From positions 1,554,001-1,618,000 of the forward strand of contig BSYQ01000007.1 in the NCBI GenBank assembly GCA_030272585.1: DNA of 64,000 nt, read 5' to 3'. The DNA comes from Bryopsis sp. KO-2023. Lineage: Eukaryota > Chlorophyta > Ulvophyceae > Bryopsidales > Bryopsidaceae. Every line of letters begins with the position of its first letter. Within the stretch, counting starts at the first letter, position 1. Below are positions 21,524 to 34,160 of this stretch, in pieces. The notes beneath the pieces are model-generated. The model made no database searches. It was not told the origin of the DNA and worked only from the letters and a program-made list of their open reading frames with translations. The position numbers and the translations under genes were made by a program.

Positions 21524-24404
21524 AAGAAAAGGAGGTCAAAAGCAAATGGGGAAATCGAGTTTGGTTATTTAAAAACCTCTCCCCGAAAGGAAAAAAAAAA
21601 AAAAACACCACCGAACAAGCCCAACAGAAAAATGGCGCATGGTGGAAGAAAGATGGTGGTGAGAAAACGATAACGAAAACGAAGGGAAATGGGTGGAAGA
21701 GGATTTGAAGGGTTTCGAACTTGTGTGTTTTTTTGGGGGGGAAGGAAACTATCGACAGTGGCTTTTTCTTTTTTGGCTGGTGGTCGATTAATTGATTGAT
21801 GTATGGACCCTGTCTCATTTTAGGAGGGAAGGGGTTGGGTTGGGGAGGGAAAACTAAAATGGATGGAAATTGCATGTGCAGTTTTCTCTCTTAATTCCAG
21901 ATTCACATTTTTGTTGGTAGTGGCTGCCTTAGGGTGCCTCCTCTTTAGCAAAAACAATCCATGTAAATCTTGTCTTTCGACACCATATCGAAAAAAAAAA
22001 AAAAAAAGAGGGGGAAAAAGAGAAAAGCTGTCGAATTTCAATGGGGTCTATTTGAGGCATATTGTTATGCACACGCACACACACGCACGCGCATGCGAGA
22101 GCCAGATTTCCCTTTTGCTCCCCCCCCCCCTTCCCGCCTGTTTTTTCTTGTTTTTTTAGATATCCTTCCTGAATTTCTTCCTCCTGCCTTCTGGAAGTAT
22201 ACCGATGGAAAAAGATGGAAGATTTTTTTTTTTTATTAAGGTTTTTTTTTTTGGTGAGCGGGGGGGAAAGAGGGGGATGGGGCACAGGGATCAAAAAAAA
22301 GAGAGATTTGAAAAACAAGAACAGCGATGGACTTGTTTCAGCAGATTAAAAAGAAAAAGAGTTCTTTTATTTTCAGAAAGGGAAGAGGAAAAGAAGAAAA
22401 AAAAAATTGAGAAATCTCTTCAGAGGGGGGAGGGGGGAGGGGGGGGGGAATGTTTGAAAAATTCCCCGAAGGGCTCGAAATTCTCAACCTGCACCAAGCA
22501 TGGTTTTTGTGTGTGTGATCCATTTTGGAAAGAGCAATCTTTTGTTGTGTATGTGTGTGTTTTATTGTTCAAATCTTTTCTTTTTTAAAAAAGAAATTCC
22601 ATGTTTTTTTTCCTTTGGTTTTTTCTTATCCGAACACTTTTAAAAAACTTTTTTCTTGTTTTTTTTTTTTTGGTTTGAATGGGGGAAAAAAATATTTGAG
22701 TCTAGGGCAAGTTTGAGATGGAAAGGGATTCTTTTGAGGGAAATGTGTTTTAAAAAAGATTTAAAAAAAATCAAAGAAAAAGAGGGTCATTTCACTGGGT
22801 TTTTTTTTGTTATAGATTGGGGTTTTTTTGGGGCGGGAAAGTAAAGAATCTTGAAAAAAGATATGGCGTGAACTGAAAGGTTGTTTGTTTTGGGGGGTGC
22901 ATTATCCGAAATGATAAAAAGATGAATCCAGAAAGAGGTTTGTGTGTATGGGAGAGGAAAGGGTTTGCAAATTTCTCTAAAATCTTCGCTAAAATGATTT
23001 ATCGCCCTGGTTTTCTTTGAAAAGGTGTTTTTTTTCTTTCTTTATCGGGTTTTTCATGGGTGGGTTAATTTTGCCATTGTGTTTATTACATTCGAAGTCA
23101 AGAGCAACAGAGAAAAAGGGGGGGGTATCGACAGAAAAAGAGAGAGAGAGAGAGAAAGAAAAAGAGTGAGAGAAATACAAATATATATTTATTTATATAT
23201 ATATGTATATATGGAAAAACTGTCGTGTGCATCTACTGTTTTCTTTTTCTTTGTTTTAAATTGTAAAGGGGGGGGGGGATATATACGAAAGGAAAAAAAA
23301 AGAAATCCGAGGTGTGATTTTGGTTGGGTAACCAACATCTCCTCGAGGAGAGAGAGAGAAATTGAAAAGGAAAAAAGGTAAAGAAAAAAGAAACAAAGAA
23401 AAAAAGACAGTTATATATGTGTATTGAGTGCAGCTCTTTGGTCGTGATGTTTTTTTGCATTTCACTGGCGGGATTTTTTTTTCCCTTTTCGTTTTTTGGA
23501 GATTTTTTTTTTCTTTCCCTTGCTTGTGATACTCTCTTCATGTACAAGAAAATATAATGTTGGGAAAAGAAAAAGGGGTTTGGGGGGGGTTGGGCAGGGG
23601 AAAGAAAAGCGAGAAAGAGGGTGGCAAAAAAAACACATACAGATGATCAATTTGCATTATGTTTTCAAGAAAGTGGCAGCCAGAGGAGCTTTGCTGCTAG
23701 AAAAGAAAAATCAAAGATGGTGTGCGTGTGAGAATTGGGAAGTGATTTAATGAAGGATGCAAAAACTCCTGGTTTTTCCAAAAAAGATAACGTGGTGGTC
23801 TTTTTTCGCATTCGATACATCGTGTGGGTGAATCTTCAGTCTGTCTCTGTGCTGACGATGTCTGACTGTGGATTGATCATGGGTTGTGTGCTTCAACTGA
23901 ATTCAGAAAGATTTTGGAAGGAAAGCTTTTTTCTGTTCACCTTTTTTTTTTTTTAACTAGATAGCATGGTGTAAGGCAGCACCACACCACCCCTTTTTTA
24001 ACACAAAGAAAATATCCAAATTTTTATCCTCATGTTCCATGTAGACCACAATCATGTGCAGTATGGCGTCTGTGCAGGCAATCTTTCTTTGTTTTCATTC
24101 AAAAACCTTGCCACCGCTGAACTTTGGGGAAAATACTCTAATTGTTCTGTAAACTGGACTCCACAGAATATAATTACAATCACAGGGTGGGGGATCAGCT
24201 TCACAGCGAAAAGACGGTCCCCACCACAAACCTCAATCCCCATTCTTTCCAACTAGTGACGGAGGGAACAGCCACTCCAACACCCGCGACTTCATCTCGA
24301 CCAGAATCGTGCCCAACAGCGACCATTACATCACTCCCGTCCACATCAAGAATTTGGTGGGTTTCTTCTGCAGGAGCCAGGGAGGGGCGAGGAGTGTGCG
24401 CGCA

Positions 24405-26640
24405 ATGAACGTCCTTCGAAACTGCAACCGCCCCCTGGGCGCCACGCACCAACTCATACCTCCCGCGAGGGGTGCACCACGCTCCAGGATTCCTCGCGGG
24501 CCCTTCTCGCGTAATAGAAGGCAGTTTTCGAGGAGGAGCGACGTCTTGCCAGCAGCGACAAGCGAAGTGCATATTGACAGTAACAACGTGCGGTCGGGTG
24601 TGTAAGTTGGTCTAGAGCTGGTGTGTGTGAGTGGGTTTGGACGTTTGCGAATTAACGTCGCACCTGTGCTGTGTTTGTTTTCTTTTTTTTGTTCCAAGGG
24701 TCACAGGAAAACAATTGCTGTGGACTGATCTATATATATAAAAAGTAGGGATGGAGAAACTAAAAAAAAGAAAAACCACAGCTGAACCGACATGCAGGGA
24801 TTGGTTGGATGTCTTGCACATCCAATACGATAGGCATGAGATAATTTAGGTAATTTTATTTAATGTACATATACATACATACATATATTTTATCTTTATT
24901 TTTACTTTTCTGGAGTTATCCAGAAGGACTCAATATCCCGTTCAGGTGGATTTAAAAATGTTACTTTTCTTTTTCACATCTCAGGGAGGGTGGCCCAAGT
25001 TTCACGAGAAACGAAAGAAACCAAAGTGAAGGTCTCCCTGAACCTGGATGGTACTGGAGTATGCACAGCCAACACCCCCGTTCATTTCCTCAATCACATG
25101 TTGGATGTGAGTCGATACCAAGAAAGGAAAGAAGAAAAAAAAGCAGCAAAGATGCATTTATTAGATTTTCGCACATGTTCAAGTAGAAAGATCCACTGAG
25201 GTGGTGGTTTGGTCGTGACTAAGATGTTTGAATATCAAAAATTATCACTAAATTATTATTTTTGGGGCAGTCTCAATCCAGACCAGGCGCTGTGGCTGTG
25301 GGTGTTTCGCCTGATCATGGGGAATCCATCCCTGATGGTCTTCCTGTTGAAAATCGATCACTTTTGTTTAAGATTTTAAATACGCTCAAGATTTATAAAA
25401 AACGAAACTTTACGACTAGAAAATTCACTCCGAAAGGAGAAGAACTTGTGAAAATATTCATAAAGTATTGACAATTTTCAAAATTTTCAAGTCAAAAGTT
25501 TGATTTTTTTTCTCCCTTTTTTCCCTAAAGAATGTTGTGTTTCGATACTCCCGTTTTTATTCTTTTATTCTTTTCTTTCTGTTTGAATTACTTTTCAGCA
25601 ACTCGCATCCCATGGCCTTTTCAATGTGAATGTCGATGCTGAGGGGGACACATGGATCGACGATCACCACACTTGCGAGGACATCGCACTGGCATTGGGT
25701 TCTGCACTGTCCCAAGCTCTCGGAGACAGGAAAGGCATCCATCGCTTCGGAAATTTCACGGCACCCCTTGACGAGGCGCTCGTGCAAGTGGTTCTGGTGA
25801 GTGAATCTGTCACGGATCTTTCCGTTTGCATACAAAAAAAAAACCCACAAAAAAAAACGAAGATTAAAAACTTGGTTTTTTTGCTGGAGTCGAGTGTGTC
25901 CGTTACATGCAGTAGGGCGCGATGATCTCGATTGGGGTTCCTGCTTGCATAACCTTTTTTTTTCTTTTGTTTTTCCAAGGTAGACGCAAAACAGATGGAT
26001 ATAAGGCACATGAGTAAATGGTTCACTCCAAAATATGGAGCTGAGTTTGTTTTTGGTCCAGGGATTTGATTTTTTGGTGTCCTGTGTGTGTGTATGAAGG
26101 ATCTGTCTGGCCGCCCCCATTTGACCTGCCAGCTCGATATACCCTCCGAAAGGATCGGAACGTTCGACACTCAGCTTGTCGACCATTTTTTCCAATCGTT
26201 GGTGAACACCTCCGGAATCACCCTTCACATCCGACAGGCAGGTTCTGGGGTTATTCGATTTTGCTGTCTTTTCGATGATTGTAACGGCGCCGGTTGACCT
26301 GATATCAAAGTATCAAACTGGTTACCTCTTCAAAAGATAGTCTGAACAACAATCAGGGAACCCGCCTGATAAATAAATAAATATTTAAATAAATAAATAA
26401 ATAAATAAAATGAGTGAATATGGGTCCACTGGACATGCCTCCATTGTTAGTCGTGCTTTTTTTGTTTATTTTCCACATTTTCCTGTGTTTTATGCGTAAC
26501 AGTTGGATGGTGTGAATTCGCATCACATTGTGGAGGCCACTTTTAAAGCTTTTGCCAGGGCGTTGAGACAAGCGACAGAATATGATCCTCGAAGAGAAGG
26601 GATGATCGCCAGCTCCAAGGGAGTGCTGACACAGCAATAA
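24405..26640 (+). CDS. HISN5: Imidazoleglycerol-phosphate dehydratase, plastid-type
   Basis: Exons 24405-24597, 24985-25106, 25599-25796, 26100-26237 and 26503-26640 (TAA) give 262 residues. The enzyme removes water from imidazole-glycerol phosphate, the sixth step of histidine synthesis. Residues 1 to about 60 are rich in Arg, Ser, Pro and Asn ([12 protein letters not shown]..., [13 protein letters not shown]) with few acids, like a plastid transit peptide. The catalytic body follows: [88 protein letters not shown] and [19 protein letters not shown]; the HHxxED and SHHxxE manganese sites are present. It ends [10 protein letters not shown], as in plants (SSKGVL). The donor after exon 4 must be CAG|GCAGGT (a GC-AG intron), because the GT three bases later gives the wrong frame. 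Confidence 0.95.
26370..26410. repeat. (AAAT)n microsatellite in the last HisB intron
   Basis: Tandem ataa/aaat units with one interruption (atatttaaata). It lies inside the GC-AG intron between HisB exons 4 and 5. Confidence 0.9.
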
Positions 26641-28482
26641 TAACGAGAAAAGAAAGAATTTATTAATTTCTTGAGATGTCCATTTTGTACCCAACACGTT
26701 TTGGAATGGGGCCTCCCCATGCACAAGGAAAAGAAAAAACACACAAAAACCAAGCAAAAAGAAACAAAAACGAAAGGAGCATCTGAGATTGGAAGGATTG
26801 ACTTTATCTTGATTTCTGTGTTCCGATTTAAAAAAAAAGAGGTGAAAGGGACGGACTCTGTTTTTCGAGGGAAAAAATCTTGAAGTAGCATGGGGGGTTG
26901 ATTTTTTTTAATTTTTTTTCAACTTTTTGAGGATTGAGCAAGATGCATCTTGCAGTGGGAATAGGGGGCAACCAGTACTGGGCACTGCTAGTTTTTTTTT
27001 TGGGGGGGGGGAGGGAGAAGGGCCGTAGAGCTTGTTCTTGGCTCGGTGGTCAAAATGGCCCGATGGTGCGCGAGATGGTAGTTGGGGGAATTTTTTCTTT
27101 GTGTTCAACACAAGTGATGCCGAGAATTTTTTTGGTATCCACTGATGTAATACTTTGATGGTTTCTCCTTCCATGGTTGGATCTTGTGTGCATTCTCCAC
27201 AAGTGTAGTTGAGCATTCATGACCACATGCACGTTGCCTTGCATGTACTTTTCTTTATTTATGCCCTTGCTGGGCAAGGTAGGTTTTTACAGATTTGTTG
27301 AATTTACATTCTTACACTTGTTTCTTTAAAACTCTTACAACAGTGACCTTCAAAAAGGCCAATAACAATGTGTATGGTTTTATCCTTGCCCTGGTCGTAC
27401 AAGCACGTCACCAACTGTTTAGGTACAACACACTGTAAAAAGCAGGACCCCTGTTCCAACCAAAATCGTTTCAAATACCACAACCCAGAGTTGTAACTGT
27501 ACAAACTGCCTGAATTGCTCGGAATAGAGTATTCTTTTCACATAACAGACAAAGTGTGATGGAAGACGTGAAACGATACTGAAAGATGGAAGCATCCTTT
27601 GTTCTTGACCTGAACACTGTGAAGCAAACTGTACTTTTCCGTGAAAATTTCCCTGTGAAAATTTCTGAAAATGCACCAGCAGTTGCATTAGGTGATTCAT
27701 ACAGCAGAGGTAGAGAGAGAGCATGAACACACATACATTCAGCAGGAGTTTATTCCATTTTCTGAAGCAAAATACCGATCAGTGAAACCCAGAGCAGGGT
27801 GGATTCAATCATGATGAGTACAGGTCTGGGTCCAGCTGAAGATAGATAACACTATCATTAGATTGCTGAGGCTGTCACTCATGAAGGATTGATAATCATG
27901 GTAAAAGTGAGCACTTTGCTTTGAAAAGCTGCGGTAACGATTTCTCAAGAATCCTTTCAATTTGTTGTTTCTGCCACCTTGGATCACTGAACCACCACAG
28001 TCACCAAACTTGGCAATCATAGAACCTCAATTAGTTCTCTCAACATATCTGTTTGCTGAAATTTATCATATTTCGTCCCTTCCAAACAATCAATCATCCT
28101 TGTCTTTTGTGTTTTGTTTTTTTTGGTCCTTGTTGGTGAACCACCCTGAAAGCAAGATGCAAGCAAATGGACACAAACATGTTTTTGCGTCTTCCTACAT
28201 GAACCCAAGAAGGGGCGAAAAGCTCGTTCTCTGCGAAAGAAAGTCAATCGGAGAAATCCACCCAACATCATTAGATCCAAGCTATCAAGGCAAAGCACAC
28301 AAAGTGCATATTACCCAAACCTAATCAACCGGCATCAATATAAAGTACGATATAAGGATAATGAAAGCATATGGAAGAGCCAACCCCTCATTTTTCCAAC
28401 CCCAAGGTTATCCAACCCCTTTTTCACACCATATTTGATCTTTTTCCCTCCTTTTTTTGTGAATAAAATAATATTTAGCTGA
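26641..28482. other. Intergenic region between convergent HisB and FKBP genes
   Basis: No gene is supported. A T-run/G-run junction lies near 26990-27012. A minus frame at 27304-27504 (LWYLKRFWLEQGSCFLQC) reads a little like protein, perhaps an old mobile-element remnant, but has no partner exon. The last 100 bases (28380-28482) are pyrimidine-rich on the plus strand and form the 3' flank of the FKBP gene. Confidence 0.4.
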
Positions 28483-31400
28483 CTATGATGAGGAGCTTGG
28501 CCCTGCATCGCTTGGACCTGATGTTCCTACCCCCCCTCCATTCATGGCTTTGTTTTCGTTTTGCTGGGCAGCAGCTTCCACAGGCGATGGATCCTTCAAT
28601 TTGGCCATTCGGCTGAACATCGTGCTGTACATTTTTGCCTCCTGTTTGCTGGCGGCCTTCCTCTGGATTCTCATTCTCTTGTGCAAATTGACCAAGTCTT
28701 TGTTTTCCGGCTCCAAATCAATGGCCTGCTTGATGTCTTGTTCAGATTCGATGAAGTCCTCCCTGGTCATGTGTGCTTGAGCTCGTCGATACAGAGCCTT
28801 CACATTGTATGAATCAATCTCGAGCACCTGGCATCCATATCAGCAATCAGCTGGAGGTGTTTTCCGTCCAAACACCACCATAGACATGATCCGCTCTAGC
28901 AGCAGTTCACAACACACCGAATGACAGACTCATCACTTTCTTCATCGACTCCTTCCTCACCTTTCCACAGTGCTGAATGACTTTCCCGCTATCCTTCAGC
29001 TTCAGGTTGGCCGCCGCCAAGTTGAGCCAGATGCTCTTCTTCAACTCTTTCGACGCCCCTTTGGATTCTCCGAAATCCTTGTCATGCTCGATCACCTTCA
29101 CTGCTCCCTCGTATTTGCTGACCGCCCTCGCCAGCTTACCTGCTTTGTAGGCCTCGTTTCCCTTTTCCTTTCTCGTCCTCGCGTCTTCGATTTTCTCGGC
29201 ATTCGACATGTCCCATGAATTCTTGGGGTTGGCCAAATCGACGATTTCGATGGTGTAAACCACAGTGGAGTTTCCAGGCACACAGGCCTTTTCTCGTTGG
29301 GTTTCTGACTCGCCGAAAGCATACTCGGGTTTTATCGTGACTTCGGCCACTTCCCCCCTGTCCATCTTCATGACCGCCAAGTCTAACCCGTCGATAATTT
29401 GCTCTGCGAATGCAAGCCACCAAATCCAAAGAGAATTTAAACAAAGAAATATGTATTTTTTTTCGTTTGAGTAGAAATTTTTGCCTTCCCCCCATCAACA
29501 ACTGTGCAGCAACTGTGCAGTCTAGGACACACTTCCTGCTCGATTTTCTCCCAAGAAAATTCATCACGAATATTTCACAAAGGAGGACCTCCACGCATGG
29601 CCTCCATGTCTTTACTAACTCCCAGAAGAAATTGAGCCGACAAAACAGGGGCTCGAAAGAAAACTCTTGGCAAATAAACTTGATAGAAGACTGGGGCCCG
29701 GGCACTACGACTCCAATAATGGGCTGACAACTGCACCATGCATATTTTGTGCAGTTGTATTATATTGGACTCACAAAAATACAGCTATCCCCGAAATACC
29801 TTCGTCGACCATGAACTTGTGCTCGTTCCCTTCCTGTCTTTCTTCGAATACAGTCCCATCCGGCAATTTTCCTGTGTAGGTGACTGTCACCGTGGCTCCC
29901 TCCTTGGGTTTGTCATACCCTTCGCCCTTTTTCAGAACTTTCAAGACAACGCCCCCATCATCCGTCACATCGGTGACTTTCTTCCACGAAACAAGTTGCA
30001 GGTTTATCGTAAGGCTGCTGTTTGGAGGGACCTCAGAAGTGCCGGTTTCTCCAAATCCATCTGTATGGAAAAAAGGAAAAAACATCAAAAAACAACAACT
30101 TACCTTCTCACTGAACCTTATCTTCTCATGCTATTATCGAGCATATTGATTTTTTTCAAATTTTTTTTCGGGAGGGGTGGGTTGCTGAACATAAAATTGA
30201 TGGCTTCATCCCTATGGTTGCCCAGCATTTTTTCAAAATTATACGAATTTCTCTGATGATGATGATTTCTTTGCCGTACTCACATTGAGGCTGGACCGCA
30301 AGCACCACACTCTCTCCCTCCTTCATTTTCCCAACAGCAATCGGTATCGCTTCACACAAGTGCCCTGGAAAGCACATCACACAAGCGACCGTCGGTCCAT
30401 CTCCTCCACAATGCATCGAGGTGTCGAAAACGAACAGTGCAAATTTCAATATCGGATGTTCTTTCAAGTCCATTACGCATGCACATATGCGTGCAAGCAC
30501 CTTTCCGATCGTCACTGGTTTATTTTAGGAACACTCGATTTCCAATTTTATTTTTTTGGGGGTGGGGGGATCTGTTTCATTTCATTTTATTTATTTTAAT
30601 TATTTTTTGAATTCACACCTTCAGACAAATGAAATTCGATCCCTGAATCTCCGGAGCTTGCAAATGGCTTCTCGGCATCCTCGATGCGGGCTTCGTATTT
30701 CACTGCAACATTGCATCACACCACCATGTATGTTCAGGCAAAAATCCAATGCAGAATTTTCCAATCAACATTGCATGTCAAAGAAAACTGAAGAGACCGC
30801 CGCTCACCCAAGACTTCATCCCTTCCGCGTGGGTTGTCAAAACCCTTTCCTTCGACCACGATAGATTTTATGATGCCACCGTCCCCGGTGATATCTTTCA
30901 CACTCCTCCAACTCAGCAATTCGACCTCAAACTGTAACGTAGCATTGGGTGGGATTTTTGGAGGGCTCCCGGAGGCTCCGTATGCATACTCCGCTTCACA
31001 TGTGAGAATCGCTTTCTCTCCTTTGTGCATGGTGGCCACCCCCTCATCCCATCCTTTGATTACTTCCCCTGATGTTGAGAAACAGTCAAAACTTCATGAA
31101 ATGAGAAGGAAAAAGAGAAAGCGAAAAAAAACTAGCCAGAGCACCCCATCTTCAGGAAGAAGAAGTGTCGAGAAGTGGGTTTCTTGGAGCTGCATTGCTT
31201 CCGACTGACTAGGAGTACATTCGCTATTTTAAATCGATGATAGCTCAGTGGCAGGAGTGCGGTCTGAGTGAAAGCAGGGGACACAGTTTCTGATGCAGTT
31301 TAAATCTATATTTAGAAATGTAAATTAAATTTTCGGCCTCTATGTTTCTCTGATGGTTCACAACTGCCACCTTTGTGAAATTTGGTTGTTTAAAAACAAA

Positions 31401-32234
31401 ACAAAACAAATTTAACAAGGGCAAGCGGAAGGAGAACCTCTGTTCATACAGCTTCGTAAAAACAAAATCCGTCCGAAATGCATGCATGTTATGCCAAGAA
31501 CCTGTGGTTGTGAGAGTGCGGATCGATTTTGTTGCATTTCGTTGGAATGAGACGGTCAAAAATTGTTCGCAACCGCACTCACCGAAGACAGCATACCTTG
31601 CCCAAGCGTGAAGGTGAAAGAGTCATCTCGATCGCGGCTGGAATCAAACTTCGTTCCATCCAGCAAGGTCCCCACATAATGCACTGCAAGACAACAAACG
31701 AAAACTCGGTTTGCAGACTTTGGGTGCCCAGCTTTTTCCAGACCGTTAATCGGAGCCTGTCGAAATCAGTGGGCTGTGGAATAGAACCCTGTCGAATTCA
31801 ATGGGTTTTGGAATAGAACCCTTAGCTAATGATGACACTGTAAGGGATGGCCACGATTTGGCACGATTTGAGTGTGGTTTTTCTGAATGCGACCCCTACC
31901 TTCCACTCTGTCGCCAGTCTCGGGTTTCTCGTAACCTGTCCCTTCTGCGATGACTTTCTTCTTGATACCACCGTCGGGCTGGAAACGAAACAGGTACACA
32001 GTGAGAAAGAGGGGTTACGTACAGGAAGTCACCGTGCGTTCCAACTTGGATTTCTGTCAACGAGCTGGGTGATTGGAGGAAAGGACTTGCGTTCGACAGA
32101 GAAATATTGGCTGCACTCACTGTGACGTTCTTTTCTTCGTTGAGTGGGAAGCTCTGATAGGTTTCCTCATCGGTGGAGTAGGCGTCTTCCATCAAATCCG
32201 CACCAAAGTCGCTGCCGCCCTCGTTTGAGCTCAT
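28483..32234 (-). CDS. FKBP62/ROF-type immunophilin: three FKBP domains plus TPR
   Basis: Nine exons, all phases consistent: 32121-32234, 31900-31978, 31597-31683, 30808-31068, 30619-30702, 30284-30364, 29800-30060, 28961-29403, 28483-28827; 584 residues, the usual size for plant FKBP62/65. FKBP domain 1 (about 39-147) is canonical: [59 protein letters not shown]. This is the likely active peptidyl-prolyl isomerase. Domain 2 (about 156-265) is degenerate ([20 protein letters not shown]). Domain 3 (about 270-380) has [16 protein letters not shown] and [20 protein letters not shown] region follows ([40 protein letters not shown]), able to bind the Hsp90 EEVD tail. The C terminus is Gly/Ser-rich. 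Role inferred: Hsp90 co-chaperone in stress response, cytosol and nucleus. Confidence 0.95.
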
Positions 32235-32800
32235 TTTGGTTCCCTGCGCGCAGGATCAGGTTTCCAAAAACTCCCTCAACAAACGCACTTGCGTTGAGAG
32301 GAACGACGCTCGGGAAAGGAAGTGATCTGGTGATCTAAGGGTATGTTAGGCCAATGCAGGTCGCAGCAGTACCTTCGTTTAGCAATCAACCGCAGAAGCT
32401 CGACCAGGGATGGCAGTCCAGAAAGAAAAGCGTCAAACGAACAACCAAATTGATGGGAAGGAGTCAGGTTTTAACACGGGGGAAGGGACGGTTCGAGAAA
32501 GTTCTGTCAATAGGATTCCTGCGCTGCAGACGTGGGGCTAGGTAGCGTGGACTGGCAGATGGTGTAGAACAACCATCAAGTATTTGTGTTTCTGGCATCA
32601 GTTGTTGCAGTACAGTGATGAATGCAAGGTTGGAGTTGAGGCATGCATTTCACTTTCCCTCCAAAGATGGTGGAGTTTCTCAAACTTGGGCGTATTCTTG
32701 ACGGCGGAACCGATTAAATTTACTTTTCCTGACAAAACATCCTCCCCAATCCTATCTCATGTTCCAAAAAAACACTCTAAAACGACTGATTGTTGGGCTC
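32235..32800. other. Short intergenic region, probable FKBP promoter
   Basis: No exon is seen. This stretch separates the FKBP start codon from the stop codon of the next minus-strand gene, so promoter and 5' leader of the FKBP gene and 3' flank of the secreted-protein gene must share it. Confidence 0.4.
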
Positions 32801-33719
32801 CTATCCGATGGCATCCCCGATTCCTCCAAAGAACGGCCTAATAAACGTTCCAGCATCGTCCACGATCGACTGAGGGTCTGGGCGTGGCACGAAGAGGACC
32901 CCAGCAAGCTCAATGGCGGTATCCTTGTGGATGTCGGTGTTCACAGCTTTGATTTTCCCTGTCTTGGCGCTCCTGTCGATGATTTTGGTAGCCGTGATCT
33001 CGTTCAAGCGACCCGCTCTGTGCTCCACCAACCCGACCTGCGTGTTCGCGATATAGTCGTTGTCGCGTTTCAGCCCCACCGCCACATCTTTCGTTTTGTC
33101 GTTGTACTTGGCCTTCAAAGCAACATCCCTCTGCAAAAAAACGAAACACAAATACAACTCAGGTTCAGACTTCAATCAGAAAACTTCGGCATTTCGAGCA
33201 CCAGGGCTTGACAATTTCAGGACGGCCTATTGAACTTACGTTGACATCCCTCCTCCGCGAAACGATTGCAACTTCTCCAGACTCCCGCACAGCGAAATCG
33301 TCGAGGCTCACTTCCTGAGCAATAAAAGTGTTGAATGCCTCCGCGACTTCCTCCTGGTTGTTCAAATCGACCCCTCCTTCTATCAAGTATTCGGTGACTA
33401 TTTCCTCGAGAAGCGGCCCATCGACAACCCAGCTGGTGTCCACGCAGATTTCCAGTGTCAGAATCTCGACAACTTCCAAGCTTGGCAAGCACCGGCAGCA
33501 GAATATCGTGATCTCGTTATCCTCTCCAGGGGCCGGGCACTCTGAACACTTGTCGGAAACCTCACTGCCCTTATCCTCCACAAGCTTCTCCGTGGTCAAT
33601 AGTTGTCGAACGGCGTCCATCATTTCTCGTCTCGGTGCTTGCTGACATTGCGTTAAGGATAACACACCCAGTATCACGGCCACAAATACAGCCGACTTGT
33701 GCGCCGCCATTTTTACCAT
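32801..33719 (-). CDS. Probable secreted protein, unrecognised (1)
   Basis: Two exons, 33240-33719 and 32801-33130, join in phase 0 (GTC AAC|AGG GAT). The start can be 33719 (MVKMAAHKS) or 33710 (MAAHKS). The first 25 residues are a clear signal peptide: AVFVAVILGVLSLTQC followed by QQAPRRE. The mature part has a Cys pair region (CSECPAPG, FCCRCLPSLEVVEI) and continues acidic and mostly soluble (LLEEIVTEYLIEGGVDLNN, VALKAKYNDKTKDVAVGL). There is no later membrane span, so secretion or a vacuole/ER lumen location is likely. No family is recognised. It is divergently paired with another secreted-protein gene at 34161. Confidence 0.7.
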
Positions 33720-34160
33720 CCGTCAGCTGCGAGAAATGGAACCCCCTTCTTCACTGCTCTTCGAGGTTCAAGCGACTTAAGCTACCCAGGCTACTTCAAG
33801 GACCTTGTTGCGACCACTTCAACGATCGAGGGTCCAGTTATTCATACTGAGTGGAAAACCCACTATGTGTTTCATGGGACGAGGAGTGTCGTCTTGTTCG
33901 CTTCGCGTACATGATAAGATTCCAAGAAAAAACCCACAAAGTCAATTTTCATGCGGCAGACCCGATGAATTCTTCGAGTCTGAAAGCTCTCAGAGAGCAT
34001 TCTCGGTCGGAACGATTCGCAGTGCATACATATCATCAAGGGCATTCCACAGTTATTGTTCAGTGCCACTGCAGCCGCGCACAGTTAAGCTAATAACCTC
34101 TACCCACACCAGTCGTGAGCTTGTCCAGTTCGATCGAATAAAGAACCTGACTTGGAAGGA
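33720..34160. promoter_or_regulatory. Shared upstream region of the two secreted-protein genes
   Basis: The start codons of two divergently read genes lie 441 bases apart, so this region should contain both promoters. No known element is identified by eye. Confidence 0.4.

Larger units (their letters stand above)
19330..24404. other. Five-kilobase homopolymer-rich desert
   Basis: No exon with splice sites and sensible protein is found on either strand. The sequence is dominated by A, T and G runs of 6 to 29 bases, purine blocks such as gaaaaagagagagagagaga, and a TG array. Open frames here encode only Lys/Arg/Glu or Phe/Leu/Ser low-complexity sequence. It may include a long 3' flank of the ubiquitin-fold gene and, past about 24 kb, the promoter of the histidine gene. 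Confidence 0.6.

Noticed and set aside
19676-23650. Many open frames of 60-230 codons on both strands of the 5-kb desert
   Set aside because: They arise from A, T and G runs, encode only Lys/Glu/Arg or Phe/Leu/Ser low complexity and lack splice context.
31237-31310. tRNA-like A-box (TAGCTCAGTGG) in the FKBP upstream intron
   Set aside because: The B-box candidate (agtttaaatct) is poor and the acceptor ends do not pair.
32759-33645. Plus-strand open frames opposite the first secreted-protein gene
   Set aside because: They are antisense shadows; the minus strand has a signal peptide, start codon and clean splice junction.
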